From assembly GCA_034429695.1 (NCBI GenBank), contig DAOUGC010000146.1, positions 1 through 27,888 of the forward strand: 27,888 nt of DNA. The letters are read 5' to 3'. The notes below the pieces were generated by a model. It worked only from the letters and a program-made list of their open reading frames with translations, had not been told where the DNA came from and ran no database searches. Shown piece by piece: positions 14,218 to 21,431 of this stretch (positions within the stretch are counted from its first letter, which is position 1; each line of letters opens with the position of its first letter). Source of the DNA: DAOUGC01 sp034429695 (GTDB lineage Bacteria; Chloroflexota; Anaerolineae; Anaerolineales; Anaerolineaceae). The position numbers and the translations under genes were made by a program.

Positions 14218-14249
14218 AAAACGCCCCGTTCACACGGGGCGTTTTTTTT
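14218..14249 (+). terminator. Rho-independent terminator after rho-M23
   Basis: AAAACGCCCCG (14218-14228) pairs with CGGGGCGTTTT (14235-14245) around a 6-nt loop, with a run of eight T (14242-14249). On the minus strand four T follow the stem, so it can also serve the convergent priA. Confidence 0.95.
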
Positions 14250-14250
14250 G

Positions 14251-16737
14251 TTACAACAAACTGACCGGGTCCACCTCGATGCGTACATCCTCCAACCGGC
14301 GGCCACGCAGCAGGGCGGTGGGGTCCGGTCCGCGGATGATCAACTGCCAGCGGTGATAGCCCTTGACCCTGCCAAAAAAGCACGGCGCTGGTCCGATCAG
14401 TTCGGTGGCCACATGACCGCCGGTTTCGATCCAGCTTTTGATCTGGGCGGCTGCGTTCTCCATCACCTTCCTGGCTTTTTCAGGATCGAGATTGCGGCTC
14501 TCCAGGCGTAGCAGGCGGTGAAACGGCGGGTAATGGATGGCGCGACGCTGTTCCAGCTCACGGGTGTAAAAACCTTCGTAGTCGTGCTGTTGGGCAGCCC
14601 GAATGACAGGATGATCTGGCTGGAAGGTTTGCATCACCACTCTGCCGCCCAGTTCGCTGCGTCCGGCGCGGCCTGCCACCTGGGTCAGCAATTGAAAAGT
14701 GCGTTCACCGGCGCGGTAATCAGGGAATGTCAGGCCAACATCAGCCAGTACCACGCCAACCAGGGTAACCATGGGCAGGTCCAACCCTTTGGCGAGCATT
14801 TGCGTGCCGATCAGGATGTCGGCCTGCCCTGTGGCAAACTGTGAGAGCAGCATGGCGTGTGCACCCTTGGCACGGGTCGTTTCGGCGTCCCAGCGCAGAC
14901 AGCGCGCCTGTGGAAACATGGCGCGCATCTCGGCTTCCACCTTCTCGGTGCCTGCACCGTACTGTCGAATTTGCGTGCTTTCACAATCCGGGCAGGCGGC
15001 GGGCATATTGCGCTGGTAGGCGCAGGTGTGACAGATCAACCGGGAGGGTCTGCCGGCTCCATCCGGCGACATATGGCAGGTGAGCGGCAGGTCACAACGC
15101 GGGCAGCGCATCACATAACCGCAGTTTCGGCAAAATACATAGGTGGCGCTGCCCCGCCGGTTGAGGAACAATATGGCCTGTTGCCTGCGTTCCAGCACCT
15201 CTGACAGGGCTTTTTGCAGTGTGCGGCTGAAAATGGAGCGGTTGTTGGCTTTCAACTCCTGGCGCATATCAACCACGGTCACATCCGGCAGGGGCAGGTG
15301 CTCACTGGCTGAGAGGATCTGTCCGTTTTCATCCTTGCGGTGCGCCAGGATGCGCTGGTTAAGCTCCAACCGGCGCCAGCCCAGTTTTTCGGCGCGGTAA
15401 CGCAGATCCACCTGGGGGGTGGCTGAACCGTACACCAACAGGCTGCCGGTCTGGCGGGCATAAGCCTCGGCGCAGGCCACGGCGTGGTAGTGCGGGGCAG
15501 CCTCGCCCTGATAATACGAGTCGTCGTGGCACTCGTCCAGCACGATCAGGCCGGGGGAGGGCAGGGGAGAGAACAACGCCGAGCGTGGACCAATGATCAC
15601 CGGCAACATGCCGGCACGGATGCGCCGCCAGGTGTCGTAGCGTTCACCGGCTGACAGGCGGGAATGGATCAAACCCACTTTGCCGGGGAAGCGCCCGGTG
15701 AAACGTTGCACGGTCTGCGGGGTAAGGGCAATTTCAGGAACCAGCACAATGGCCTGTCGCCCCAGCGAAAGACAGTGTTCCACGGCGCGCAGGTAAATTT
15801 CGGTCTTGCCGGAACCGGTGACGCCCTGTAACAGGAACGGCTGGCATGGACATTCCGCATCCAGCGCGGCACGGATTTCATCCCAGGCAGCCGATTGTTG
15901 TGGCGTGAGCAGGGGCGCACGCTGGAATTCTTCGGGAATATCCGCCAATGGGTCGCGCCAGACTTCGGCGTCCAGCAGTTCCACCACCCCCAGGTCAGCC
16001 AGAGCGTGCAGATCCTGCAGGTTGCAGCCGCTGGCCGCATAAGCCCAGGCAGCGTCCACTGCCTCGTTCTCGTTGATTAAGAAGCGCACCAGTTCATCAC
16101 GGCGGTCACCGGCGGCAGCCCGACCCAGGTTGCCAATGCGTGCGTCTGCCTCGGCTGGAGAAATGGCAAGGCGCACTTTGCGGATCGTGCGCGGGCGTAC
16201 CCCGGGTGGCGGCAGGAAGGGTTCGGCAAGGATCAAACCCCGCCGGGCCAATCCGGCTGCCGATTGGCGCCAGTCCTGATGGGCAAACGAGACATCCAGT
16301 TGCCGCCCGCGCAGTTCGCCGCGTTTTTTTAAGGCGGAAATGATGCGTTCCTGTAACGGGCTTAACGGGCGATCATCACTGGTGACGGGCAGCGGGTTGA
16401 GCCGGTAGAGCGTGTCGGCTTGCTGCGATAGACCGGGGGGCAGCATCAGATCCAGACAGGCTCCCACAGGAGCCAGCAAATTGTCAGCCATCCATCCGGC
16501 CAGTTCCATCTGTGCGGAGGTGACCACCGGCAGGCTGTCCACCAGGGTTTCCAGCGGGCGGGTTTGTGGAACCTGGGCGTCCTCAACAAAACGCAGCACC
16601 ACACCCTGTACGGTTTGTTTGCCAAAAGGAACCGTGACCAGACAGCCCGGCTTTACCCGACCCAGTAGATCGGCGGGAATGTGATAATCAAACTCGCCCT
16701 GAACCTGTGGAACGTTGACGGCAACCTGTGCGTACAT
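14251..16737 (-). CDS. priA: Primosomal protein N' (replication restart helicase PriA)
   Basis: 3'-to-5' superfamily-2 DNA helicase that recognises stalled forks and loads the replicative helicase; 828 aa, a little longer than E. coli PriA. The N-terminal 3'-binding domain begins MYAQVAVNVPQVQGEFDYHIP. Walker A is GVTGSGKT (305-312). The DEAH box reads DECH (401-404), with Cys where E. coli has Glu. Motif Ia VLVPEIALTPQ and motif III-like YGSATPQ are present. Eight cysteines form the paired zinc sites CRNC, CPRC, CHTC and CPDC. Helicase motifs V/VI appear as ILIGTQMLAKGLDLPMVTLVGV and QVAGRAGR. The start is 6 nt after the stop of the CNNM-type gene, so priA is probably the third gene of that operon. 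The ATG is the only sensible start. Confidence 0.97.
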   Translation of the reverse strand: MYAQVAVNVPQVQGEFDYHIPADLLGRVKPGCLVTVPFGKQTVQGVVLRFVEDAQVPQTRPLETLVDSLPVVTSAQMELAGWMADNLLAPVGACLDLMLPPGLSQQADTLYRLNPLPVTSDDRPLSPLQERIISALKKRGELRGRQLDVSFAHQDWRQSAAGLARRGLILAEPFLPPPGVRPRTIRKVRLAISPAEADARIGNLGRAAAGDRRDELVRFLINENEAVDAAWAYAASGCNLQDLHALADLGVVELLDAEVWRDPLADIPEEFQRAPLLTPQQSAAWDEIRAALDAECPCQPFLLQGVTGSGKTEIYLRAVEHCLSLGRQAIVLVPEIALTPQTVQRFTGRFPGKVGLIHSRLSAGERYDTWRRIRAGMLPVIIGPRSALFSPLPSPGLIVLDECHDDSYYQGEAAPHYHAVACAEAYARQTGSLLVYGSATPQVDLRYRAEKLGWRRLELNQRILAHRKDENGQILSASEHLPLPDVTVVDMRQELKANNRSIFSRTLQKALSEVLERRQQAILFLNRRGSATYVFCRNCGYVMRCPRCDLPLTCHMSPDGAGRPSRLICHTCAYQRNMPAACPDCESTQIRQYGAGTEKVEAEMRAMFPQARCLRWDAETTRAKGAHAMLLSQFATGQADILIGTQMLAKGLDLPMVTLVGVVLADVGLTFPDYRAGERTFQLLTQVAGRAGRSELGGRVVMQTFQPDHPVIRAAQQHDYEGFYTRELEQRRAIHYPPFHRLLRLESRNLDPEKARKVMENAAAQIKSWIETGGHVATELIGPAPCFFGRVKGYHRWQLIIRGPDPTALLRGRRLEDVRIEVDPVSLL

Positions 16738-16743
16738 GCGGGA

Positions 16744-18063
16744 TCACAACCGGGTAATGTGGACACGCTCGATGCGCAGGCGGTCCATCTTTTCCACGGA
16801 CAGGCGGATGGAGTTATCACGGTCGTCCACCAGGTCGCCGGTGGATGGAATGCGGCCCAGTTTGCCAAGTACATAACCTGCGATGGTGTCGTAATAAGGG
16901 TCAACCAGTGACAGGCCAAGATGATCGTTGATTTCCTCGATCATGGTCATGCCGTCCACCAGGGCGGACCCGTCGGGCAGGAGTTGAATGGAAGGCAGGT
17001 CGGTATCAAAGGGGTCCTGTACGTCACCGATGATTTCTTCCAGCAGATCTTCCAAAGTGACCAGACCGGAAGTGCCGCCAAATTCATCCAGCACGATGGC
17101 GATGTGCGAATGGCGCGCCCTGAACTGCACCAGCAGATCGTTAACCGAGATGGTCTCAGGGACAAACAGCACTTCGCGTGAGATCGTGCTTCCGGGATCA
17201 TCCCCGTCGCCGGCCTGCACGGCTTTGATTAAGTCGCGCAGATGAACCATGCCCACCACTTCGTCCAGGCTGCCGCGGTAGATGGGAATTTTGGTGATGC
17301 CGTTTTCCAGTGAAAGATTGAGGATGTCATTGATCGGGGTATATTCTTCGGCTGAGATGATCTCGGTGCGCGGAATACTCACCTGGCGTACCACCAGGTC
17401 GCCGAAATCAAAGACCGCAGAGAGCATCTCGCGCTCCTGTTGTTCGATCACCCCTTCCACATCCGGACCGGTAACCATCTGGCGGATCTCGTCCACGGTG
17501 TATACCGATGTGTGTGATGAACCGGCAGGCAACCCGGCAATGGTGAGAATGATGCGCGTGGCCCAGTCCAGCAGGTCAATAAACCACTTGAAGATGGCGC
17601 TGAAAACGCGAATGATGGGAGCGACCGTCAGGGCGAAGCGTTCGGGGCCGCGCAATACGGCCACCTTGGGCACCTGTTCGCCCAGCACAACGTGCAGGGA
17701 TGTAACCACGGTGAGAGAGATGACCAGCGGCAGGGCTGGCAGGATGGTTTCCAAAAAAGCCAGGGATGCGGGTGGTTCGATGTGCTCGAACAATGGTTCC
17801 AGCAGGGCTTCAAAGGTGTTCTCGCCCACCGCCCCAAGCGCCAGGCTGACCAGGGTGATGCCGAGCTGGGTGGCTGCAATCACGCGGTCGCGTGAGCCGG
17901 TGTTATCCAACCACCCCCGCACAATTGCCAAAGATGGACTGTCGGCGGACGCAAGCAAATCCAACCGTGAGCGCCGTGAAGCGACCACGGCAAATTCAAC
18001 CGCGACAAAGAAACCGTTGAGTATGACCAGAATGATGATCAGCAGGACGTTGGCAATGGACAT
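16744..18063 (-). CDS. CNNM/HlyC-type membrane protein (DUF21, CBS pair, CorC_HlyC domain)
   Basis: Integral membrane protein of the CNNM/CorC ('hemolysin C') family, 439 aa. Members are implicated in Mg2+ or other divalent-cation efflux; the hemolysin name is historical. Residues about 1-190 are the DUF21 membrane domain with four hydrophobic segments and the conserved LGEQVPKVAVLRGPER re-entrant region (family GExxPK). A CBS pair follows (about 215-335, with SIPRTEIISAEE, GITKIPIYRGSLDEVVGMVHLRDLI and HSHIAIVLDEFGGTSGLVTLEDLLEEIIG). The C-terminal CorC_HlyC domain covers about 350-435 (DGSALVDGMTMIEEIN, YDTIAGYVLGKLGRIP). It starts 12 nt after the Memo-family stop and ends 6 nt before priA. 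The ion is not determinable here. Confidence 0.93.
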   Translation of the reverse strand: MSIANVLLIIILVILNGFFVAVEFAVVASRRSRLDLLASADSPSLAIVRGWLDNTGSRDRVIAATQLGITLVSLALGAVGENTFEALLEPLFEHIEPPASLAFLETILPALPLVISLTVVTSLHVVLGEQVPKVAVLRGPERFALTVAPIIRVFSAIFKWFIDLLDWATRIILTIAGLPAGSSHTSVYTVDEIRQMVTGPDVEGVIEQQEREMLSAVFDFGDLVVRQVSIPRTEIISAEEYTPINDILNLSLENGITKIPIYRGSLDEVVGMVHLRDLIKAVQAGDGDDPGSTISREVLFVPETISVNDLLVQFRARHSHIAIVLDEFGGTSGLVTLEDLLEEIIGDVQDPFDTDLPSIQLLPDGSALVDGMTMIEEINDHLGLSLVDPYYDTIAGYVLGKLGRIPSTGDLVDDRDNSIRLSVEKMDRLRIERVHITRL

Positions 18064-18075
18064 GATGGGGGTTCT

Positions 18076-18942
18076 CTACAGATCATAAGATTTGATGATG
18101 GCGGCAGCTCCGTAACCCACCACGCGCTGGTCATCACCGCTTTCATCCGCTGAAGTGCTGTAGTGCAGCAATTGAACGCGGTCGGCTCCCAGTTGTCTGG
18201 CGGTCAACAATGTCAATGCCACCGCACCCGCGCCGCAGGCAAAGGCTTTCCCGTTTGATTCTGCGTTCAACACACCGGCGGGGTCAAATGCCTCGAACTG
18301 ACGCAACATTTCGGCGTCCAGTTTGCGGGCGGTTTCCAATGGATAAAAATGGGACAGATCGGTACTGGCCACGAGCAGGGCTTTGCGTCCTTCCAGCACT
18401 GCAGCCAGCGCATCAGCAGTGGTTTGCAGTGTGGCGGTATTGAAGGTGCGCACCATGAGGGGCAGCAAGCGAAAGGGGCCTTTGAGGGCACACTGCAGGA
18501 AGGGTAATTCAATTTCCAGTGCGTGTTCGTTGTCGTTTTTCACTGCCCGCAGGGGGATTACCTGGTTGCCCAACCGGTCGTGTAATTGTTGCAGGGCATC
18601 CTGATCCACCGCGATCTCGCCCAACGGGGTGGAATAAGCGCTGTGCGCACTGGTTAACAGCGGGTGCACGGTGAAATCATGAAAAGGGGAGAGCACCACA
18701 ACGGTATCAAAGGATTGACCCTGAACCTGGCGAAAGGCATGTCCGGCGGTGCGGCCAGAGTAACGGTAACCGGCGTGGGGGGCAACCAGCCCGATTATGT
18801 TTGCTATCACTTGCTGGGAGGCGGCCAGGTCAAGAAATGACTGGATCAAATTTCGCAACCGGGAGGGGTTGTCCGGGTACCACATGCCGGCGAGCGGCGA
18901 TGGGCGCACATCCATTGGAGATGACATGGTCTCTACTTTCAC
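18076..18942 (-). CDS. MEMO1-family protein (AmmeMemoRadiSam system protein B type)
   Basis: Memo family, 288 aa, structurally related to class III extradiol dioxygenases. The cytoplasmic function is not settled. The metal-site residues known from human MEMO1 are matched: His56 in APHAGYRYSG, His88 in SPFHDF, Asp195/His198 in STDLSHF and Cys236 in ACGAGAV. These suggest an intact metal site. The N-terminal RPSPLAGMWYP is characteristic. The GTG at 18942 is used here; ATG codons at 18927 and 18915 are alternatives and none has a strong Shine-Dalgarno. An extended -10 (18974-18982) supports a start in this area. In many genomes Memo pairs with AMMECR1 and radical-SAM genes; neither is in the window. 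First gene of a likely operon with the CNNM-type gene and priA. Confidence 0.9.
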   Translation of the reverse strand: MKVETMSSPMDVRPSPLAGMWYPDNPSRLRNLIQSFLDLAASQQVIANIIGLVAPHAGYRYSGRTAGHAFRQVQGQSFDTVVVLSPFHDFTVHPLLTSAHSAYSTPLGEIAVDQDALQQLHDRLGNQVIPLRAVKNDNEHALEIELPFLQCALKGPFRLLPLMVRTFNTATLQTTADALAAVLEGRKALLVASTDLSHFYPLETARKLDAEMLRQFEAFDPAGVLNAESNGKAFACGAGAVALTLLTARQLGADRVQLLHYSTSADESGDDQRVVGYGAAAIIKSYDL

Positions 18943-18973
18943 GGAAAACGATCAGCTTTTATTTTCCTTAATG

Positions 18974-18982
18974 ATTCTAACA
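18974..18982 (-). promoter_or_regulatory. Extended -10 promoter of the Memo-CNNM-priA operon
   Basis: The minus strand reads TGTTAGAAT: TG extension plus TAGAAT (5 of 6 to consensus). The start would be near 18967, about 25 nt before the GTG. The -35 is poor. Confidence 0.45.
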
Positions 18983-19023
18983 TAGCGTGGGTTGAAATCG
19001 ATGATCAGGCTTCTTTTTCGCTA

Positions 19024-19041
19024 TATAATAATATTTATAAT
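19024..19041 (+). promoter_or_regulatory. AT-rich promoter region of the unknown lipoprotein gene
   Basis: Two TATAAT boxes (19024-19029 and 19036-19041) lie in a strongly AT-rich stretch. Neither has a good -35, so the choice is uncertain. The leader downstream contains two overlapping hairpins (19072-19088 and 19086-19108). Confidence 0.35.
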
Positions 19042-19134
19042 AATAATGATCCACTTTACTGGTAATGGGCATGGAAAAACCATTTCCAGGGGTGAGGATC
19101 ATCCCTGGTTGTGTTAAATCCCTTATTTTTAACC

Positions 19135-19142
19135 AAAGGAGG
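19135..19142 (+). promoter_or_regulatory. Strong ribosome binding site fixing the lipoprotein start
   Basis: AAAGGAGG ends 4 nt before the ATG at 19147 and rules out the longer in-frame start at 19111. Confidence 0.85.
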
Positions 19143-19146
19143 CGTC

Positions 19147-20178
19147 ATGAAAGTACGCGGCCGGGTTTTATCCATCGGGTTTATCATGACCTTTTTCCTC
19201 GTTTCGCTGGCATGTTCCCTGCCAGGGGTTGCAACCCCGTCGGCGGTTGCGCCAACCGCTGACCTCGGGCTGGAAAACACCCGCATTGCCATGGGGGTTG
19301 AGCAGACACTGATTGCATCCGAAAAAACGCGGATGGCGGATGAGGAGGCCCAGGTGGAAGCCAACCAGTCGGATGAGCAGGAACAGCCCACCCAGACACC
19401 TTATCCCACCTATACATACGAACCGGACGAGCCAACCTTTACACCCGAGCCAACTGAAATGGATATTGATGCGCTGATTGAAGGCGCAAATGTGCTGGTG
19501 TTCGAGGATGTCAAAGGCTATTTTGACCTGACACCGTGGGTGAGCCGGGCGGTGGACAACATGAATTTTTCGGGCGGCAAAGTGGTGGAAGTTGCTGATG
19601 CTGTGGGAACCTTCATGACCCATCTGAACTCGCCCACAAAATGGGATCTGATTATTGTTGCTGCAGAAGTACGCACCGGGGTGCGGGGTGAATTCTGGGA
19701 CATCATCGCTGATCAGGTGGACAACAATGTGGCGTTGGTGGCTGAGGTGTGGTACCTGGATGATATTGCCAATGGACGGATTGCGCCACTGTTGGGGGAG
19801 TGCGGGATCAAGTACCAGCGTGATTGGTTCCGTGAGGATGATTATGAAGTGCTGAATTATTCATTGTACTGGCTGGATCAAAATCATGATTTGTTCAGTC
19901 ATCCCAATGTGGTGGGGCCGCTGTATACACCCAGCATCTACTGGGTGGGGGACGCCGGAGATCAAATTGCGATTGGCAGTGGTGGTGATGCACAATTGCT
20001 GGCCGGTTTGTACCCAAACGAAAAGTCGAACTTTGGGGTGCTGGCTGCATGCGAAGAAGGCCGCGTGATCTTCCAAACGTTCTCCACGCATGATTACAAA
20101 CAGTCGCAAATGATCCCGCTGTGGGAAAATTATATTTATTACACCCTGAAAAATCATTTTGAAACACAAGGAGAATAA
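19147..20178 (+). CDS. Lipoprotein of unknown function, possible glutamine-amidotransferase-like (ThuA/GATase1) fold
   Basis: Not recognised as a named family; 343 aa from ATG 19147. The N-terminus is a lipoprotein signal with Cys23 in VSLACSLPG, a lipobox that departs from the LxxC rule but is of a style I associate with Anaerolineae. A helical segment rich in Glu/Thr (about 45-80) and a Thr/Pro/Tyr linker (QTPYPTYTYEPDEPTFTPEP) follow. The globular domain starts near GANVLVFEDVKGYF and alternates strands and helices (WDLIIVAAEV, NVALVAEVWYLDD, GVLAACEEGRVIFQTFSTHDY, MIPLWENYIYYTL). That pattern is compatible with a ThuA/GATase1-like alpha/beta fold, where the late strand plus 'phenylalanine-ser-x-his' is typical. 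No catalytic Cys-His-Glu triad can be assigned. It is followed by a terminator, so likely monocistronic. Confidence 0.75.
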   Translation: MKVRGRVLSIGFIMTFFLVSLACSLPGVATPSAVAPTADLGLENTRIAMGVEQTLIASEKTRMADEEAQVEANQSDEQEQPTQTPYPTYTYEPDEPTFTPEPTEMDIDALIEGANVLVFEDVKGYFDLTPWVSRAVDNMNFSGGKVVEVADAVGTFMTHLNSPTKWDLIIVAAEVRTGVRGEFWDIIADQVDNNVALVAEVWYLDDIANGRIAPLLGECGIKYQRDWFREDDYEVLNYSLYWLDQNHDLFSHPNVVGPLYTPSIYWVGDAGDQIAIGSGGDAQLLAGLYPNEKSNFGVLAACEEGRVIFQTFSTHDYKQSQMIPLWENYIYYTLKNHFETQGE

Positions 20179-20209
20179 CCCCGGCGTGTCAGCATTTTAA
20201 TGATCAATC

Positions 20210-20248
20210 AGCCATCCGCCGGAAATTGCTGGCGGATGGCTCATATTT
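20210..20248 (+). terminator. Terminator-like hairpin after the unknown lipoprotein
   Basis: AGCCATCCGCC (20210-20220) pairs perfectly with GGCGGATGGCT (20231-20241) around a 10-nt loop. The downstream CATATTTT is an imperfect U tract. Confidence 0.7.
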
Positions 20249-20276
20249 TCAACGTGCAACCGGCTGGTTTGTGCGA

Positions 20277-20282
20277 TAAAAT
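20277..20282 (+). promoter_or_regulatory. -10 candidate for the HIT hydrolase gene
   Basis: TAAAAT (20277-20282) follows the hairpin. A weak GTGCAA is 17 nt upstream. The start would be near 20289, leaving a leader of about 58 nt. Confidence 0.3.
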
Positions 20283-20346
20283 AGACGACAACCGTTCCAC
20301 GGCCCAACCGGCTGCCCGGCTGATTTTCTTACCAGGGGATGGACTT

Positions 20347-20841
20347 ATGCGGCAGATCTGGTCTCCATGGAGGATGAAATACATCCTCAGACATGAACGT
20401 AACCCGGGTTGCGTCTTCTGCAATGCCCTGAAGAGCGACAATGACCCCCACAATTTTGTGTTGTGGCGCGGTAAAAATGTGTTTGTCATCCTCAACACCT
20501 TCCCATATACCAACGGGCATTTGATGGTGGTTCCCAACGTGCATCAGCCCTCACTGGTGGCCATTGATCAGGAGACGCGGTGCGATCTGATCAATATTGT
20601 CACCCGCGCCGACCGGGTGCTGCGTCAGGTATATCATCCGGAGGGGTTGAACATTGGGGTGAATGAGGGGGCTGCGGCAGGAGCAGGTGTGGCGGCGCAC
20701 CTGCATTTCCATCTGGTTCCGCGCTGGAGCGGCGACACCAATTTTATGACCACCCTGGCGGAAACGCGCGTGTTGCCCGAAACCCTGAGTGATACCTACG
20801 CCCGCCTGCTGGAAGCCTGGGAGACCATTCCGTGGGATTGA
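20347..20841 (+). CDS. HIT-family nucleotide hydrolase (Ap4A hydrolase/phosphorylase-like)
   Basis: Cytoplasmic histidine-triad protein, 164 aa, that probably cleaves dinucleoside polyphosphates or nucleoside phosphoramidates. MRQIWSPWRMKYI matches the usual beginning of this bacterial subgroup, so I use the ATG at 20347 even though the frame is open further upstream to 20200 with unrelated sequence. A CVFC pair (Cys22, Cys25) may bind zinc, as in some members. GHLMVVP and NIGVNEG are family strands, and the triad is HLHFH (His118, His120, His122). A weak AGGGG lies about 9 nt before the start. Its 3' end overlaps the convergent GNAT gene by 46 nt. Confidence 0.93.
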   Translation: MRQIWSPWRMKYILRHERNPGCVFCNALKSDNDPHNFVLWRGKNVFVILNTFPYTNGHLMVVPNVHQPSLVAIDQETRCDLINIVTRADRVLRQVYHPEGLNIGVNEGAAAGAGVAAHLHFHLVPRWSGDTNFMTTLAETRVLPETLSDTYARLLEAWETIPWD

Positions 20842-21290
20842 CGGCGCATGAGGACGGGCCCGCCGTTATTCTGACCGGCAATCAACCTGATGAAACCGAA
20901 CAGCCGCCTGAAATATGGCGGCATTTCATTTAACTTGTTCACACTTGAAAAACCAAACTTTTGATACATGGGAACCAGCACAGCACGACAGGTGAGGTAT
21001 AGCTCGCTGGTTTCGTCTTGCAACAGGGTGAGGATGATCGCCCGTGCCAGACCCTGCCCGCGGTGATGGGGGTGGACGGCAATGGATGCCAGTTCGCGGC
21101 TGCCGTCAGCGTGGGTTTTGATCTGCCCGCAGGCTGCCAGGGTTTGCCCGTGCATGATCAAGAAAAATCTCTGCCAGTGAATGCCAAACGGATTGATGCC
21201 CGTTTGATGGATCAAGGCGCGAATGGCGCGCGCATCCTTCCGATTGGCAGGGCGCAAAGTATAACCGGTGGGCAGGTGGGGCGCTTGCAT
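20796..21290 (-). CDS. GNAT-family N-acetyltransferase
   Basis: Predicted acetyl-CoA-dependent acetyltransferase, 164 aa, substrate unknown. The acetyl-CoA pyrophosphate loop HHRGQGLARAI (motif A) follows the strand ELASIAVHP. Motif B, LTCRAVLVPMYQKFGF, is present and the N-terminal LRPANRKDARAIRALI is a typical GNAT beta1-alpha1. The C-terminal tail after GQNNGG is basic and lies in the part overlapping the HIT gene, so it may be dispensable. The ATG at 21290 has no Shine-Dalgarno but sits 6 nt behind a TACAAT -10 box, indicating a leaderless transcript. It is apparently monocistronic. Convergent with the HIT gene, with no terminator between them. Confidence 0.88.
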   Translation of the reverse strand: MQAPHLPTGYTLRPANRKDARAIRALIHQTGINPFGIHWQRFFLIMHGQTLAACGQIKTHADGSRELASIAVHPHHRGQGLARAIILTLLQDETSELYLTCRAVLVPMYQKFGFSSVNKLNEMPPYFRRLFGFIRLIAGQNNGGPVLMRRQSHGMVSQASSRRA

Positions 21291-21296
21291 GTGCGG

Positions 21297-21325
21297 ATTG
21301 TATCAAAGGTTGCACAGAAGGTAAA
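21297..21325 (-). promoter_or_regulatory. Promoter giving a leaderless GNAT mRNA
   Basis: On the minus strand TTTACC (21325-21320), a 17-nt spacer and TACAAT (21302-21297), with TG at the extended -10 position, are followed by exactly 6 nt and the ATG. The same -35, spacer and offset occur before the sensor kinase at 6809. Confidence 0.6.
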
Positions 21326-21370
21326 ATCCGCACCAAGACAACGCAGATGGAAGAAGCTGCGGAGATCAAA

Positions 21371-21406
21371 AATGACACAGATTCCGGTTGGGAAAGCTGT
21401 GTCATT
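21371..21406 (-). terminator. Rho-independent terminator after gatB
   Basis: The arms 21371-21380 and 21397-21406 form a perfect 10-bp stem (minus strand AATGACACAG and CTGTGTCATT) with a 16-nt loop. On the minus strand it runs into TTTTT, 26 nt after the gatB stop. Confidence 0.8.
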
Positions 21407-21431
21407 CTGGTTTTATGCTCAGGAAATGGCG

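Noticed and set aside
17282..18088. 268-codon plus-strand frame opposite the CNNM-type gene
   Set aside because: Antisense to a well-supported gene; Ser/Arg-rich composition without motifs.
19020..19055. AT-rich ATAATAATA stretch as a possible replication origin or attachment site
   Set aside because: No DnaA-box cluster, no direct repeats and no integrase or tRNA nearby. It fits a promoter region better.
20200..20346. Extension of the HIT protein to an ATG at 20200
   Set aside because: The added residues are encoded by the terminator hairpin and intergenic DNA. The family begins at MRQIWSPWRM.
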